Assembly: GCF_024614185.1 (NCBI RefSeq)
Contig: NZ_JAHTLF010000015.1
Location: 445,402 to 509,401 of the forward strand
Origin: Nocardioides carbamazepini
GTDB taxonomy: Bacteria > Actinomycetota > Actinomycetes > Propionibacteriales > Nocardioidaceae
Reading direction: 5' to 3'
DNA: 64,000 bases
Positions 50,523 to 57,854 of this stretch are shown in pieces. Every line of letters begins with the position of its first letter. Position 1 is the first letter of the stretch. Made by a program: the position numbers and the translations under genes. The notes below the pieces were generated by a model. It made no database searches and had not been told where the DNA came from. It saw nothing but the letters and a program-made list of their open reading frames with translations.

Positions 50523-51245
50523 ATGACGACCCCGACCCGCGTGGCCGCCGGCCTGCTCTCCGCACTCGTCGCCGTCGGCGGCCTGACCGCCTGCTCGGGA
50601 GGTGGCGACGGCGGTGGCTCGAAGAAGGCGGAGTCCTGGTCCGACACGGGCGCGAATGCCAAGGAGCTGCTCGACGGCACCAGCGGCATCGAGGTCTCCC
50701 TCTCGACCGGCGACGACCCGGGCACCGACTACCTCTCGTCGGCGAGCGGCACCATCGTCGCCGACCCGCCGGCCTTCGAGGGCACCGTCGCGGGCCGGGT
50801 CAGCGGCTTCGAGGCGAGCTCGATCGACGTCGTCTCGGTCGACGGCACGCTGTGGATCAAGGCGCCGATCCTGGGCTGGACCGACCAGTACCAGCCGGCG
50901 GACCTGTGCGCCCCCGACCCGGCCACGCTGCTCGACCCGACGACCGGCGTCTCGACCGTGCTCACCAGCAGCACCGACGTCAAGGCCGGCGAGTCCGAGC
51001 GCGGTGGCACGGACAACAAGGAGGTCTTCCACACCTACACCGGCACCGCCACGGGCGACTCGATCCGCGCGATCCTGCCCTGCGCAGAAGGTGACGACTT
51101 CGAGGCGACCTACCGCCTCGACGACGAGGGCTACCTGCGCACCGCTCGACTCACCGGCGTCTTCTTCAAGGACTCCGAGCCGCTGACGTACACCATCGAC
51201 GTCACGAAGTACGACGTCACGAAGGACGTCTCGGCGCCGAAGTGA
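50523..51245 (+). CDS. LppX/LprG-family lipoprotein
   Basis: 240 residues. Signal peptide with lipobox GGLTACS (Cys about 24), then a Ser/Gly linker. The body (LLDGTSGIEVSLSTG..., SSASGTIVADPPAFEGTVAGRVSG, SIDVVSVDGTLWIKAP, YRLDDEGYLRTARLTGVFF) follows the LppX_LprAFG fold, a half-barrel with a lipid-binding cavity. The next gene, ten bases downstream, encodes an MFS exporter, the same order as mycobacterial lprG-Rv1410c (P55), which moves triacylglycerol and lipoglycans to the outer envelope. The start lies four bases after parC. Confidence 0.87.
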   Translation: MTTPTRVAAGLLSALVAVGGLTACSGGGDGGGSKKAESWSDTGANAKELLDGTSGIEVSLSTGDDPGTDYLSSASGTIVADPPAFEGTVAGRVSGFEASSIDVVSVDGTLWIKAPILGWTDQYQPADLCAPDPATLLDPTTGVSTVLTSSTDVKAGESERGGTDNKEVFHTYTGTATGDSIRAILPCAEGDDFEATYRLDDEGYLRTARLTGVFFKDSEPLTYTIDVTKYDVTKDVSAPK

Positions 51246-51255
51246 GTCGCCACCG

Positions 51256-52983
51256 ATGAGCGCGGCGAACCGGCTGCTCCTGACCTTCTGCGCTGTCGCC
51301 GTCGCCTTCGCGGCGGTCGACACGTACGTCGTCGTCCTGGCGCTGCCGGACATGATGGCGGGCGCCGGCATCCCGGTCGAGGAGCTGCAGCGGGCGGCGC
51401 CGATCGTCTCCGGCTTCCTGCTGGGCTACGTCGCGATGCTGCCGCTGATCGGGCGGATCGCCGACCTGCGCGGGCAGGTGCCCGTCCTCGCGATGTCGCT
51501 GGTCGTGTTCGCGGCGGGCTCGCTGGTCACCGCGATCTCCTACGACCTGCCCAGCATGGTGGCGGGCCGGTTCCTCCAGGGCGTGGGCGGTGGCGGACTG
51601 GTCCCGGCGACGATGTCGCTGGTCGCCGCGCTCTACCCGGTCGACCGGCGCGGGCTCCCCCTCGGGATCGTGTCGGCGGTGCAGGAGTTCGGCAGCGTGC
51701 TGGGCCCCCTGTTCGGCGCGTTCGTGCTCTCCTTCACCTCCTGGCGCGGGATCTTCGCGATCAACCTCGCGGTCGGCGCCCTGCTCGTGGTCGCGGTCGG
51801 TGTGGCGGTCCGGTTCACGGCGGTCGGGGAGGTCGCGCAGCGGCCGCCACGGGACCTGCGCGGCGTCCTCGACCGGCTGGTCGCCCTGCTCCTCCTCGCG
51901 GCCACCCTCGGCGCGGGGTTCCTCACCTTCGTCCAGCCGGGACCCCTCCAGCGCGACCTGAGCTGGGGCCGCCTGTTCATCCCGTACGTCGACGGTGGCA
52001 GCCGGTGGGTCACCCCCGTCGGCGTCACCACGGTCGTCGCGTCCGTCCTGCTGGTGGCGTGGTGCTGGCTCCGGCCGCACGCCCTCGTCGACCTCCGCGG
52101 CTGGCTCGGCCACCTGCTGGCGGCCGACCTGCTGGGCGCGAGCCTGCTCGCCGTCGTCCTGGGCGGCATCGTGCTCGCCTTCGCGACCGCCGACCCCGAG
52201 GTCGCCGTGTTCTCCCCCCAGGGGCCATGGTTCCTCACCGGCTCGGCCGTGGCCGCGGTCCTCCTCGTCCTGCATCTGCGCCGGGCCGCGGCGCCGATCG
52301 TGCCGCGGGGCACGCTGCGACCGCTCCCCGCCTGGGGTGCCCTCGCGGTCAGCTTCCTGGTGGGCTGGGCGCTGATCGCCGCCCTCGTCGACATCCCGCT
52401 CTTCGCGCGCACCACCACGGAGCAGGACTCCCAGCTCGGTGCGGCACTCGTCCTGCTCCGCTTCCTGGCCGCGCTCCCGATCGGCGCGGTCATCGGCGGC
52501 TGGCTGCTGCGGCGCGTCGACGCCGGCGTACTCACCGCCGCCGGCATGGCCGCCGCCGGCGGCGCCTTCCTCGCGATGGGCCAGTGGGACGCCGACAGCC
52601 TGAACGGGTTCGCCGCCAACGTCCCGCTGGTCCTCGGCGGCCTCGGCTTCGGGCTCGCCCTGGCACCCGTCAACGCCGCCATCCTCGCGGTGACCGACGA
52701 CGACACGCACGGCCTGGCCAGCGCGCTGGTCGTGGTCGCCCGCATGGTCGGCATGCTCGTCGGCATCTCCGCGCTGACCACGATCGGCCTGCGCCGGCTC
52801 TACGCCGCCCAGGAGTCCGACCCCGGCCTCGGCATCACCGAGCTCGGCATCGTGCAGGAGCAGGCCGTGTTCCGGGGCGCGGCGGTCGCGGCCTTCGCCG
52901 CGGCCGTGCTGGCGGTGCTCGTGCTCTCGCGTGTGCGCACCCAGAACGTGGACACGGCGGAGGCCCTGCGCGCGGGCGGATAA
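51256..52983 (+). CDS. MFS exporter, P55-like partner of the lipoprotein
   Basis: 575 residues with about 14 hydrophobic helices, the DHA2 layout. Motif A GRIADLRGQVPVLAMSL lies after helix 2, and motif C-like GSVLGPLFGAFVLSFTSWRGIFAIN after helix 5; the first helix contains VDTYVVVLALPDMM with an acidic residue as in P55. Annotated alone it would be called a drug exporter, but the gene order with an LprG-like lipoprotein supports export of lipids. The chain has a soluble stretch between helices 7 and 8 (GPLQRDLSWGRLFIPYVDGG). Co-transcribed with the lipoprotein gene. Confidence 0.86.
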   Translation: MSAANRLLLTFCAVAVAFAAVDTYVVVLALPDMMAGAGIPVEELQRAAPIVSGFLLGYVAMLPLIGRIADLRGQVPVLAMSLVVFAAGSLVTAISYDLPSMVAGRFLQGVGGGGLVPATMSLVAALYPVDRRGLPLGIVSAVQEFGSVLGPLFGAFVLSFTSWRGIFAINLAVGALLVVAVGVAVRFTAVGEVAQRPPRDLRGVLDRLVALLLLAATLGAGFLTFVQPGPLQRDLSWGRLFIPYVDGGSRWVTPVGVTTVVASVLLVAWCWLRPHALVDLRGWLGHLLAADLLGASLLAVVLGGIVLAFATADPEVAVFSPQGPWFLTGSAVAAVLLVLHLRRAAAPIVPRGTLRPLPAWGALAVSFLVGWALIAALVDIPLFARTTTEQDSQLGAALVLLRFLAALPIGAVIGGWLLRRVDAGVLTAAGMAAAGGAFLAMGQWDADSLNGFAANVPLVLGGLGFGLALAPVNAAILAVTDDDTHGLASALVVVARMVGMLVGISALTTIGLRRLYAAQESDPGLGITELGIVQEQAVFRGAAVAAFAAAVLAVLVLSRVRTQNVDTAEALRAGG

Positions 52984-52986
52984 TCT
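52981..52986 (+). promoter_or_regulatory. Leaderless -10 for carbonic anhydrase gene
   Basis: TAATCT, seven bases before the ATG at 52994; it includes the stop codon of the MFS gene. Confidence 0.5.
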
Positions 52987-52993
52987 GGCGGTC

Positions 52994-53488
52994 ATGGGTG
53001 ACTTCGACGATCTGCTGAAGGCCAACCGCGACTTCGCCGAGACGTTCGACCATGCCGGCTTCGACGGCAAGGCCCACGCGGGCGTCGCGATCGTGACCTG
53101 CATGGACTCCCGGATCGACCCGCTGCGGATGCTCGGCCTCGACTACGGCGACGCCAAGATCTTCCGCAATCCCGGCGGGCGGATCACCGAGGCCGCCCTC
53201 GAGGCGCTCGTCCTCGGCGCCCACCTGCTCAACGTCGACCGGGTGCTCGTGATCCCGCACACCCGCTGCGCGATGGCGTCGAGCACCGAGGCCGAGATCC
53301 ACGACAAGATCGGTGCCGCCGTCGGCCACGACGTGACCTGGCACCCCTTCCACGTCATCGCCGACCAGCGCACGGCGCTGGCCGAGGACGTCCGCAAGGT
53401 CACCTCGCACCCGCTCGTTCCCGACGCGGTCAAGGTCGGCGGGTTCATCTACGACGTCGACACGGGGCTGCTCGAGCAGGTCGTCTGA
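52994..53488 (+). CDS. Beta-carbonic anhydrase
   Basis: 164 residues, a short beta-class enzyme interconverting carbon dioxide and bicarbonate. Zinc ligands: Cys and the Asp-Arg dyad in VTCMDSRIDP (about 35), His and Cys in VIPHTRCAM (about 88-91). KIFRNPGGRITEAALEALVLGAHLL between them is conserved. It resembles mycobacterial Rv1284-type proteins. The ATG at 52994 follows the MFS gene by ten bases but has its own -10, so it may be leaderless. The stop codon lies inside a 15-bp hairpin. Confidence 0.92.
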   Translation: MGDFDDLLKANRDFAETFDHAGFDGKAHAGVAIVTCMDSRIDPLRMLGLDYGDAKIFRNPGGRITEAALEALVLGAHLLNVDRVLVIPHTRCAMASSTEAEIHDKIGAAVGHDVTWHPFHVIADQRTALAEDVRKVTSHPLVPDAVKVGGFIYDVDTGLLEQVV

Positions 53489-53533
53489 CACTCACGGCAG
53501 GGTTCCGGAGGGCCGAGACCTGCCGTGAGTGTC
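53486..53533. repeat. Left hairpin / terminal inverted repeat of nuclease-gene unit
   Basis: A perfect 15-bp stem, GACACTCACGGCAGG (53487-53501) with CCTGCCGTGAGTGTC (53519-53533). Besides acting as a terminator for the anhydrase gene it is an inverted copy of the hairpin at 54662-54710: TGACAC(T/C)CACGGCAGG plus TTC and GAGGGC in the loop occur in both, facing each other. Confidence 0.75.
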
Positions 53534-53623
53534 TCGCCGATGCGCTGGCGATCCACTGCCGGTCGTCCACAGGCCACCTTCCCCGCGTTTGCCGGTCCGC
53601 CCACAGCGGGCAGGGCAAAGTGC

Positions 53624-54664
53624 ATGACCGACGAGTGGCACCCGAGACTCCACCAGGCACCGCTGGTGACCTGGCCGGTCCCGATGGATCCCTCCGGACG
53701 AAACGGACCGACGCGCGGCCAGGCCGCCGGCCCCCGGTGGCGGCGGACCGGACGGAACCTCTACGCTCCCGCCGCCGTCGACGGTTCCACGCCCGAGCAG
53801 CGCATCGTCGAGGCGTTCGCGCGCTCGCGCGGCCGGGGTGTCATCACCGGGTGGGCATCGCTCCGTCTGCACCGAGCGGCGTACTTCGACGGTCTCGGCA
53901 TCGACGCGAGGACGGCGGTGCCGGTCCCTCTGGTCGAGGGCGATGCCCGGCTCCGGTCCACGCCGGAGGTGCTGGTCCTTCGTGACCGCCTGCCGGCCGC
54001 AGACATCGTGCTCCTGAACGGCGTGCGCTGCACGATTCCTGAACGGGCACTTCTCGATCATCTCGCGAGACTCGACGACCTGCGCGAGGCAGTGGTGGCA
54101 CTCGACATGACCGTGGCCGCCCAGCTGACGTCGATCCGCCGGTTCGCCGCCGACCTCGACCGACGCCCGGGTGCCCGCGGCAGCCGCCTCGCCCGAGCCG
54201 TGCTGCCCCTGGCCGACGAAGGCAGTGCCTCTCCCCCGGAGTCACGTTTCCGCCTGATCTGGCAACTCGACGCCGGATGGCCGCAGCCCCTCGTCAATCG
54301 CGATGTCTTCGACCTGGAGAACAGGTTCCTCGGTCGCCCCGACCTGCTCGACCCGGAGCGCGGGATCGTCGGCGAGTTCGCCGGAGCCGTCCACCGTCAC
54401 CGCTCCCGGCATCGCCGCGACGTCCGCCGCGAGGACCTGTTCCGCCGCGCGGGCCTGGAGTACGTGGAGGTCGTCGGGGCCGACCTCCACGACCGGACGC
54501 TGGTGGTCGACAGGATGGAGGCCGCGGCGTCCCGTGCGGGCAGCCGGCCGCGTCTGTGGCGGCTGGGGCGCGCGGCCCCACCGCTCGACGACCTCCTCGA
54601 CCAGCGCGACGCCATGATCGCGCTCGCCGAGCAGGGCACCGACGGTGTCACCGGACCCGGATGA
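53624..54664 (+). CDS. AbiEi/DUF559-like protein with PD-(D/E)XK nuclease-type C-terminus
   Basis: 346 residues. The N-terminal half has the build of AbiEi-like antitoxin/DUF559 proteins: WRRTGRNLYAPAAVDGSTPEQRIVEAFA, GVITGWASLRLH, and VRCTIPERALLDHLARLDDLREAVVALDM. The C-terminal half has PESRFRLIWQLDAGWPQPLVNRDV, GRPDLLDPERGIVGEFAGAVHR and RRAGLEYVEVVGADL: a Vsr-like core with Asp and Glu (D-L-x-D...E-F-x-G) where active members have V-D-x-x-W...E-Y-D-G. Cleavage activity is uncertain. Such genes are dispersed in many copies in actinobacteria; role unknown. It stands alone between two inverted hairpins. ATG 53624 follows an AAG-rich stretch but no good ribosome site. Confidence 0.72.
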   Translation: MTDEWHPRLHQAPLVTWPVPMDPSGRNGPTRGQAAGPRWRRTGRNLYAPAAVDGSTPEQRIVEAFARSRGRGVITGWASLRLHRAAYFDGLGIDARTAVPVPLVEGDARLRSTPEVLVLRDRLPAADIVLLNGVRCTIPERALLDHLARLDDLREAVVALDMTVAAQLTSIRRFAADLDRRPGARGSRLARAVLPLADEGSASPPESRFRLIWQLDAGWPQPLVNRDVFDLENRFLGRPDLLDPERGIVGEFAGAVHRHRSRHRRDVRREDLFRRAGLEYVEVVGADLHDRTLVVDRMEAAASRAGSRPRLWRLGRAAPPLDDLLDQRDAMIALAEQGTDGVTGPG

Positions 54665-54710
54665 CACCTACGGCATGCCCGCAGAGCCCTCGAACCTGCC
54701 GTGGGTGTCA
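54662..54710. repeat. Right hairpin / terminal inverted repeat of nuclease-gene unit
   Basis: TGACACCTACGGCA (54662-54675) pairs with TGCCGTGGGTGTCA (54697-54710), 13 of 14 Watson-Crick plus one G-T. The right arm CCTGCCGTGGGTGTC differs in one base from that of the left hairpin. It overlaps the stop of the nuclease-like gene and lies 15 bases from the end of the convergent 122-residue gene. Confidence 0.7.
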
Positions 54711-54724
54711 CGGCCGGGGCCGCG

Positions 54725-55093
54725 TCAGAGCAGATCTCGGAGGCGCCGGTCCACCAGCGCCCCCGGCAGGTCGGCCAGGCTGCCGCGGAGCGTGGCCAGG
54801 TCGCCGATCGCCGTGACCTGGTCGAGCAGCGCCGTCGTGGCGCCGACCGGGTCGCCCCCGAGTCGCACGTCCGTCAACAGCGGACAGTCGACGGCGCCAC
54901 CGTCCGGCTCGGGTGGCAGCGCGGCCGTCCAGCAGCCGACCTCGAGCCGCAGCGGCGGCGTCGGCCCGGCTCCGTCGGCCAGCACGTCGACGTACCAGAA
55001 CAGGTCGCCGGCCGGGATCCGCAGATGGCCGCGCCGCGCCTTGGCGCCCCGCGCCTTCAGCAGCTTGACGACGGCGGTGCGGTCGACGCTCAT
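54725..55093 (-). CDS. Hypothetical protein coupled to parE
   Basis: 122 residues, not recognised. A basic N-terminal helix (VVKLLKARGAKARRGHLRIP) is followed by strands (GDLFWYVDVLADG, PLRLEVGCWTAAL) and a C-terminal helical part (TTALLDQVTAIGDLATLRGSLADLPGALVDRRLRDLL). Two Cys occur (VGCW, DCPL) without a motif. Its ATG overlaps the parE stop codon by four bases (ATGA), so the two are translated together; whether it works with the topoisomerase is unknown. Confidence 0.65.
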   Translation of the reverse strand: MSVDRTAVVKLLKARGAKARRGHLRIPAGDLFWYVDVLADGAGPTPPLRLEVGCWTAALPPEPDGGAVDCPLLTDVRLGGDPVGATTALLDQVTAIGDLATLRGSLADLPGALVDRRLRDLL

Positions 55094-57162
55094 GCGTCGA
55101 GGGTCTCCATGTCGACCTCGTAGGCGCCCTGGATGATGAACTCCTTGCGGGGTGCGACGTCGCTGCCCATGAGCAGCTCGAAGACCTCGGAGGCCACCTC
55201 GAGCTCGTCGACGGTCAGCCGGCGCAGGGTACGCCGGCGCGGGTCCATCGTGGTCTCGGCCAGCTGGTCGGCGTCCATCTCGCCGAGGCCCTTGTAGCGC
55301 TGGACCGGGTCCTTCCAGCGCACGTTCTTCTTCTTGAGCTCGGCGAGCTTGCGCTGCAGCTCGTCGTCGGAGTACGTGTAGACGTACTTGTCCTGGCCCT
55401 TCCGCGGGTTCGAGATCTCGATCCGGTGCAGGGGCGGGACGGCGGAGTAGACCCGGCCGGCCTTGACCAGGTCGGGCATGTACTTGAAGAAGAGGGTCGC
55501 GAGCAGGGTCCGGATGTGGGCGCCGTCGGAGTCGGCGTCGGCCATGAAGATGATCCGGCCGTAGCGGCGCGCGTCGAGCTCGAAGGTGCGTCCGGAGCCG
55601 GCGCCGACGACCTGGATGATCGAGGCGCACTCGGTGTTCTTGAGCATGTCGCCGACGGACGCCTTCTGGACGTTGAGGATCTTGCCGCGGATCGGCAGCA
55701 GCGCCTGGAACTCGGCGTTGCGCGCCAGCTTGGCGGTGCCGAGCGCCGAGTCGCCCTCGACGATGAACAGCTCGGTGCGCTCGTTGTCGCCGGAGCGGCA
55801 GTCGGCGAGCTTGGCCGGCAGGGTCGAGGACTCCAGCGCGCTCTTGCGACGCTGGGTCTCCTTGTGCTGGCGCGCGGCGATCCGGGTCTTGGAGGCGGCG
55901 ACGACCTTCTCCATGAGGAGCTTGGCCTGCGCCTTCTCGGCCCGCTTGGTCGAGGTCAGGAACTCCTTGAGCTCCTTGGCGACGACCTTGCGGACGACGG
56001 TCCGCGCGGCCGGCGTGCCGAGGATCTCCTTGGTCTGGCCCTCGAACTGGGGCTCCGCGAGCCGGACCGTGACGACGGCGGTCATGCCCTCGAGGACGTC
56101 GTCCTTGATCACGTCGTCGTCATTGACCTTGAGCGCCTTCGAGGCACGCATCGCGTCGTTGAACGTCTTGGTGAGAGCGCTCTCGAAGCCGGAGACGTGG
56201 GTGCCGCCCTTGGGCGTGGCGATCACGTTGACGAACGAGCGCAGCTCGGTGTCGTAGCCGGTGCCCCAACGGACGGCGACGTCGACGCTCAGCTCGCGCT
56301 CGACGTCCTGCGGGGTCATGTGGCCCTGGTCGTCGAGCAGCGGGACGGTCTCGGTGAAGACGTCGCTGCCCTGCAGCCGCAGCACCTCGGTGACCGGCTC
56401 ACCGGTGGCGAGGTAGTCGCAGAACTCGCCGATGCCGCCGTCGTGGCGGAACTTCTCCTCGGTCCACTCGGCCTTGTCGGCGGAGCGCTGGTCACTGATG
56501 ACCAGCTCGAGCCCCGGGACGATGAACGAGGTCTGTCGGGCCCGCCCGATCAGGCCGTCGAGGACGAACCCGGCGTCCTTGGTGAAGATCTGGCGGTCCG
56601 GCCAGAACCGGATCCGGGTGCCGGTCCTGCCCTTGGCGACCCGGCCGCCCTTGCGGGTCAGGCCGGACTGCGGGCTGAAGCGGGCCGCCGGGCCCTCGCC
56701 GTCGAAGACACCGGGCACGCCACGCTGGAAGCTGATCCCCTGGCTGGCCGGCGAGCGGTCGACGTCGATGTCCATGCGGCTCGAGAGCGCGTTGACGACC
56801 GACAGGCCGACACCGTGCAGACCACCCGTGGCGACGTACGAGCCGCCACCGAACTTGCCGCCGGCGTGCAGCTTGGTCGCCACGACCTCGACGCCCGGCA
56901 GCCCCGTCTTGGGCTCCTTGTCGGTCGGGATGCCCCGGCCGTCGTCGTAGACCTCGACGGAGTCGTCGGCGTGCAGGACCACCTCGACCCGGCCGGCGTT
57001 GCCGCCGAGGGCCTCGTCGACGCCGTTGTCGATGATCTCCCACAGGCAGTGCATCAGCCCCCGGGTGTCGGTGGAGCCGATGTACATCCCGGGACGCTTC
57101 CGCACCGCTTCGAGGCCCTCGAGGACCAGGAGGTGGGCTGCGTTGTAGGTGTTGTCGGCGAT
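55090..57162 (-). CDS. parE: DNA topoisomerase IV-like subunit B, apparent ATC start
   Basis: 690 residues if read from an ATC at 57162. ATPase subunit of the type II topoisomerase whose A subunit is at 48041. GHKL ATPase motifs EIIDNGVDEALGG, YDDGRGIP, GGLHGVGLSVVNALS; TOPRIM motifs IVEGDSALG and MADADSDGAHI; C-terminal RYKGLGEMDADQLAETTMDP. The nearest standard start (GTG 57105, VRKRPGMYIGS) would lose NTYNAAHLLVLEGLEA, the N-terminal arm that closes the ATP site in all relatives. Upstream in frame there is no ATG, GTG or TTG before a TGA, but GAGGAG (57169-57174) lies six bases before ATC-GCC-GAC-AAC. A non-standard AUC start, or a base error there, is inferred. Confidence 0.88.
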   Translation of the reverse strand: MADNTYNAAHLLVLEGLEAVRKRPGMYIGSTDTRGLMHCLWEIIDNGVDEALGGNAGRVEVVLHADDSVEVYDDGRGIPTDKEPKTGLPGVEVVATKLHAGGKFGGGSYVATGGLHGVGLSVVNALSSRMDIDVDRSPASQGISFQRGVPGVFDGEGPAARFSPQSGLTRKGGRVAKGRTGTRIRFWPDRQIFTKDAGFVLDGLIGRARQTSFIVPGLELVISDQRSADKAEWTEEKFRHDGGIGEFCDYLATGEPVTEVLRLQGSDVFTETVPLLDDQGHMTPQDVERELSVDVAVRWGTGYDTELRSFVNVIATPKGGTHVSGFESALTKTFNDAMRASKALKVNDDDVIKDDVLEGMTAVVTVRLAEPQFEGQTKEILGTPAARTVVRKVVAKELKEFLTSTKRAEKAQAKLLMEKVVAASKTRIAARQHKETQRRKSALESSTLPAKLADCRSGDNERTELFIVEGDSALGTAKLARNAEFQALLPIRGKILNVQKASVGDMLKNTECASIIQVVGAGSGRTFELDARRYGRIIFMADADSDGAHIRTLLATLFFKYMPDLVKAGRVYSAVPPLHRIEISNPRKGQDKYVYTYSDDELQRKLAELKKKNVRWKDPVQRYKGLGEMDADQLAETTMDPRRRTLRRLTVDELEVASEVFELLMGSDVAPRKEFIIQGAYEVDMETLDA

Positions 57163-57502
57163 GACCGGCTCCTCACGGGTGGATCAGGGTGGTTCCGAGG
57201 ACCTGAATCTACCCGCGACACGCCGGGCGGTGATGCAGGCACACGGGTGCCGGGCGATGTCGAATGACCGGAGGACCAGCACCGGCCCCCGGACGGATCA
57301 CCGGATCCGCCCGACCGGATGATCACAAGCTGGTTTCGAGCAGTGGAAAATGGCGGAACGACCCTCCGGCGGGTGCTTGGATGGTCGGGAAGCACAAGTG
57401 GAATGGAACACACGCGGGCGGGAATCTTTTGCCCCGGCCGCTACGTTGATCCGGACGACACCCGATGAGGGTGCCATCGCATCGATTGAGGAGAGGCCCG
57501 AG
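57163..57502. other. 340-base divergent promoter region, no gene
   Basis: Lies between parE and the DUF7455-like gene. It contains the GAGGAG ribosome site of parE and a stretch of lower GC than its surroundings (about 57328-57440) with several GGAA words. A GGAAT...CGTT pair (57421-57447) is spaced slightly too wide for an ECF-sigma promoter. No open frame with codon bias was seen. Confidence 0.5.
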
Positions 57503-57724
57503 ATGACAACTGCTGTTGCTCCCAGCGCCGCGTTGACCGCGGAGGACCGCTGCGATCGTTGTGGCGCCCAGGCTTACCTCCGCGTAGAGCTCGCCTCGGG
57601 CGGAGAGCTCCTCTTCTGCGCCCACCACGCGCGTGAGCACGGAGACGCTCTCAAGGACATCGCCGTCCGGTTCCACGACGAGTCCCACCGGCTCACCGAG
57701 AGGCCGGCCCCCGTCGCCGACTGA
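57503..57724 (+). CDS. DUF7455-like small zinc-ribbon protein
   Basis: 73 residues. CDRCG (about 17-21) and CAHHAREH (about 39-46) form a probable zinc site in a short ribbon. The sequence LTAEDRCDRCGAQAYLRVELASGGELLFCAHH is well conserved in actinobacteria, where this small gene is often found beside sigma factor or topoisomerase genes. Function unknown; DNA or RNA polymerase contact would be a guess. GAGGAGAGG precedes the ATG at 57503. It is followed by a strong terminator. Confidence 0.83.
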   Translation: MTTAVAPSAALTAEDRCDRCGAQAYLRVELASGGELLFCAHHAREHGDALKDIAVRFHDESHRLTERPAPVAD

Positions 57725-57754
57725 CACCCGCTCGACCACACCGGTCGACAGCAC

Positions 57755-57790
57755 CAGGCCCCGAGTCCGCTCGGGGCCTGTGCGTTTTTC
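57755..57790 (+). terminator. Rho-independent terminator
   Basis: CAGGCCCCGAG (57755-57765), loop TCCG, CTCGGGGCCTG (57770-57780), then TGCGTTTTTC. The most canonical terminator in the window. The 14-base segment CTGTGCGTTTTTCG (57778-57791) is repeated exactly at 57795-57808. Confidence 0.93.
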
Positions 57791-57835
57791 GGGTCTGTGC
57801 GTTTTTCGAGACTCCCCGCAGCCCACCGGCACGGG

Positions 57836-57854
57836 CCAGGCTAGCCTTACCTCA
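57836..57854. promoter_or_regulatory. IdeR/DmdR iron box
   Basis: The 19 bases starting CCAGGCTAGCC fit TTAGGTTAGSCTAACCTAA at 14 positions. The box covers the -10 TAGCCT (57842-57847) and the first base of the ATG at 57854, so IdeR with iron would block a leaderless promoter. Confidence 0.8.

Noticed and set aside
51256-52983. Calling the MFS protein a drug-resistance exporter
   Set aside because: The neighbouring LprG-like lipoprotein and the gene order point to lipid export; drug effects of P55 homologues are indirect.
57421-57447. ECF-sigma promoter (GGAAT...CGTT) before the DUF7455-like gene
   Set aside because: The spacer is about 18 bases, too long, and the -35 lacks the AAC; left as a remark only.
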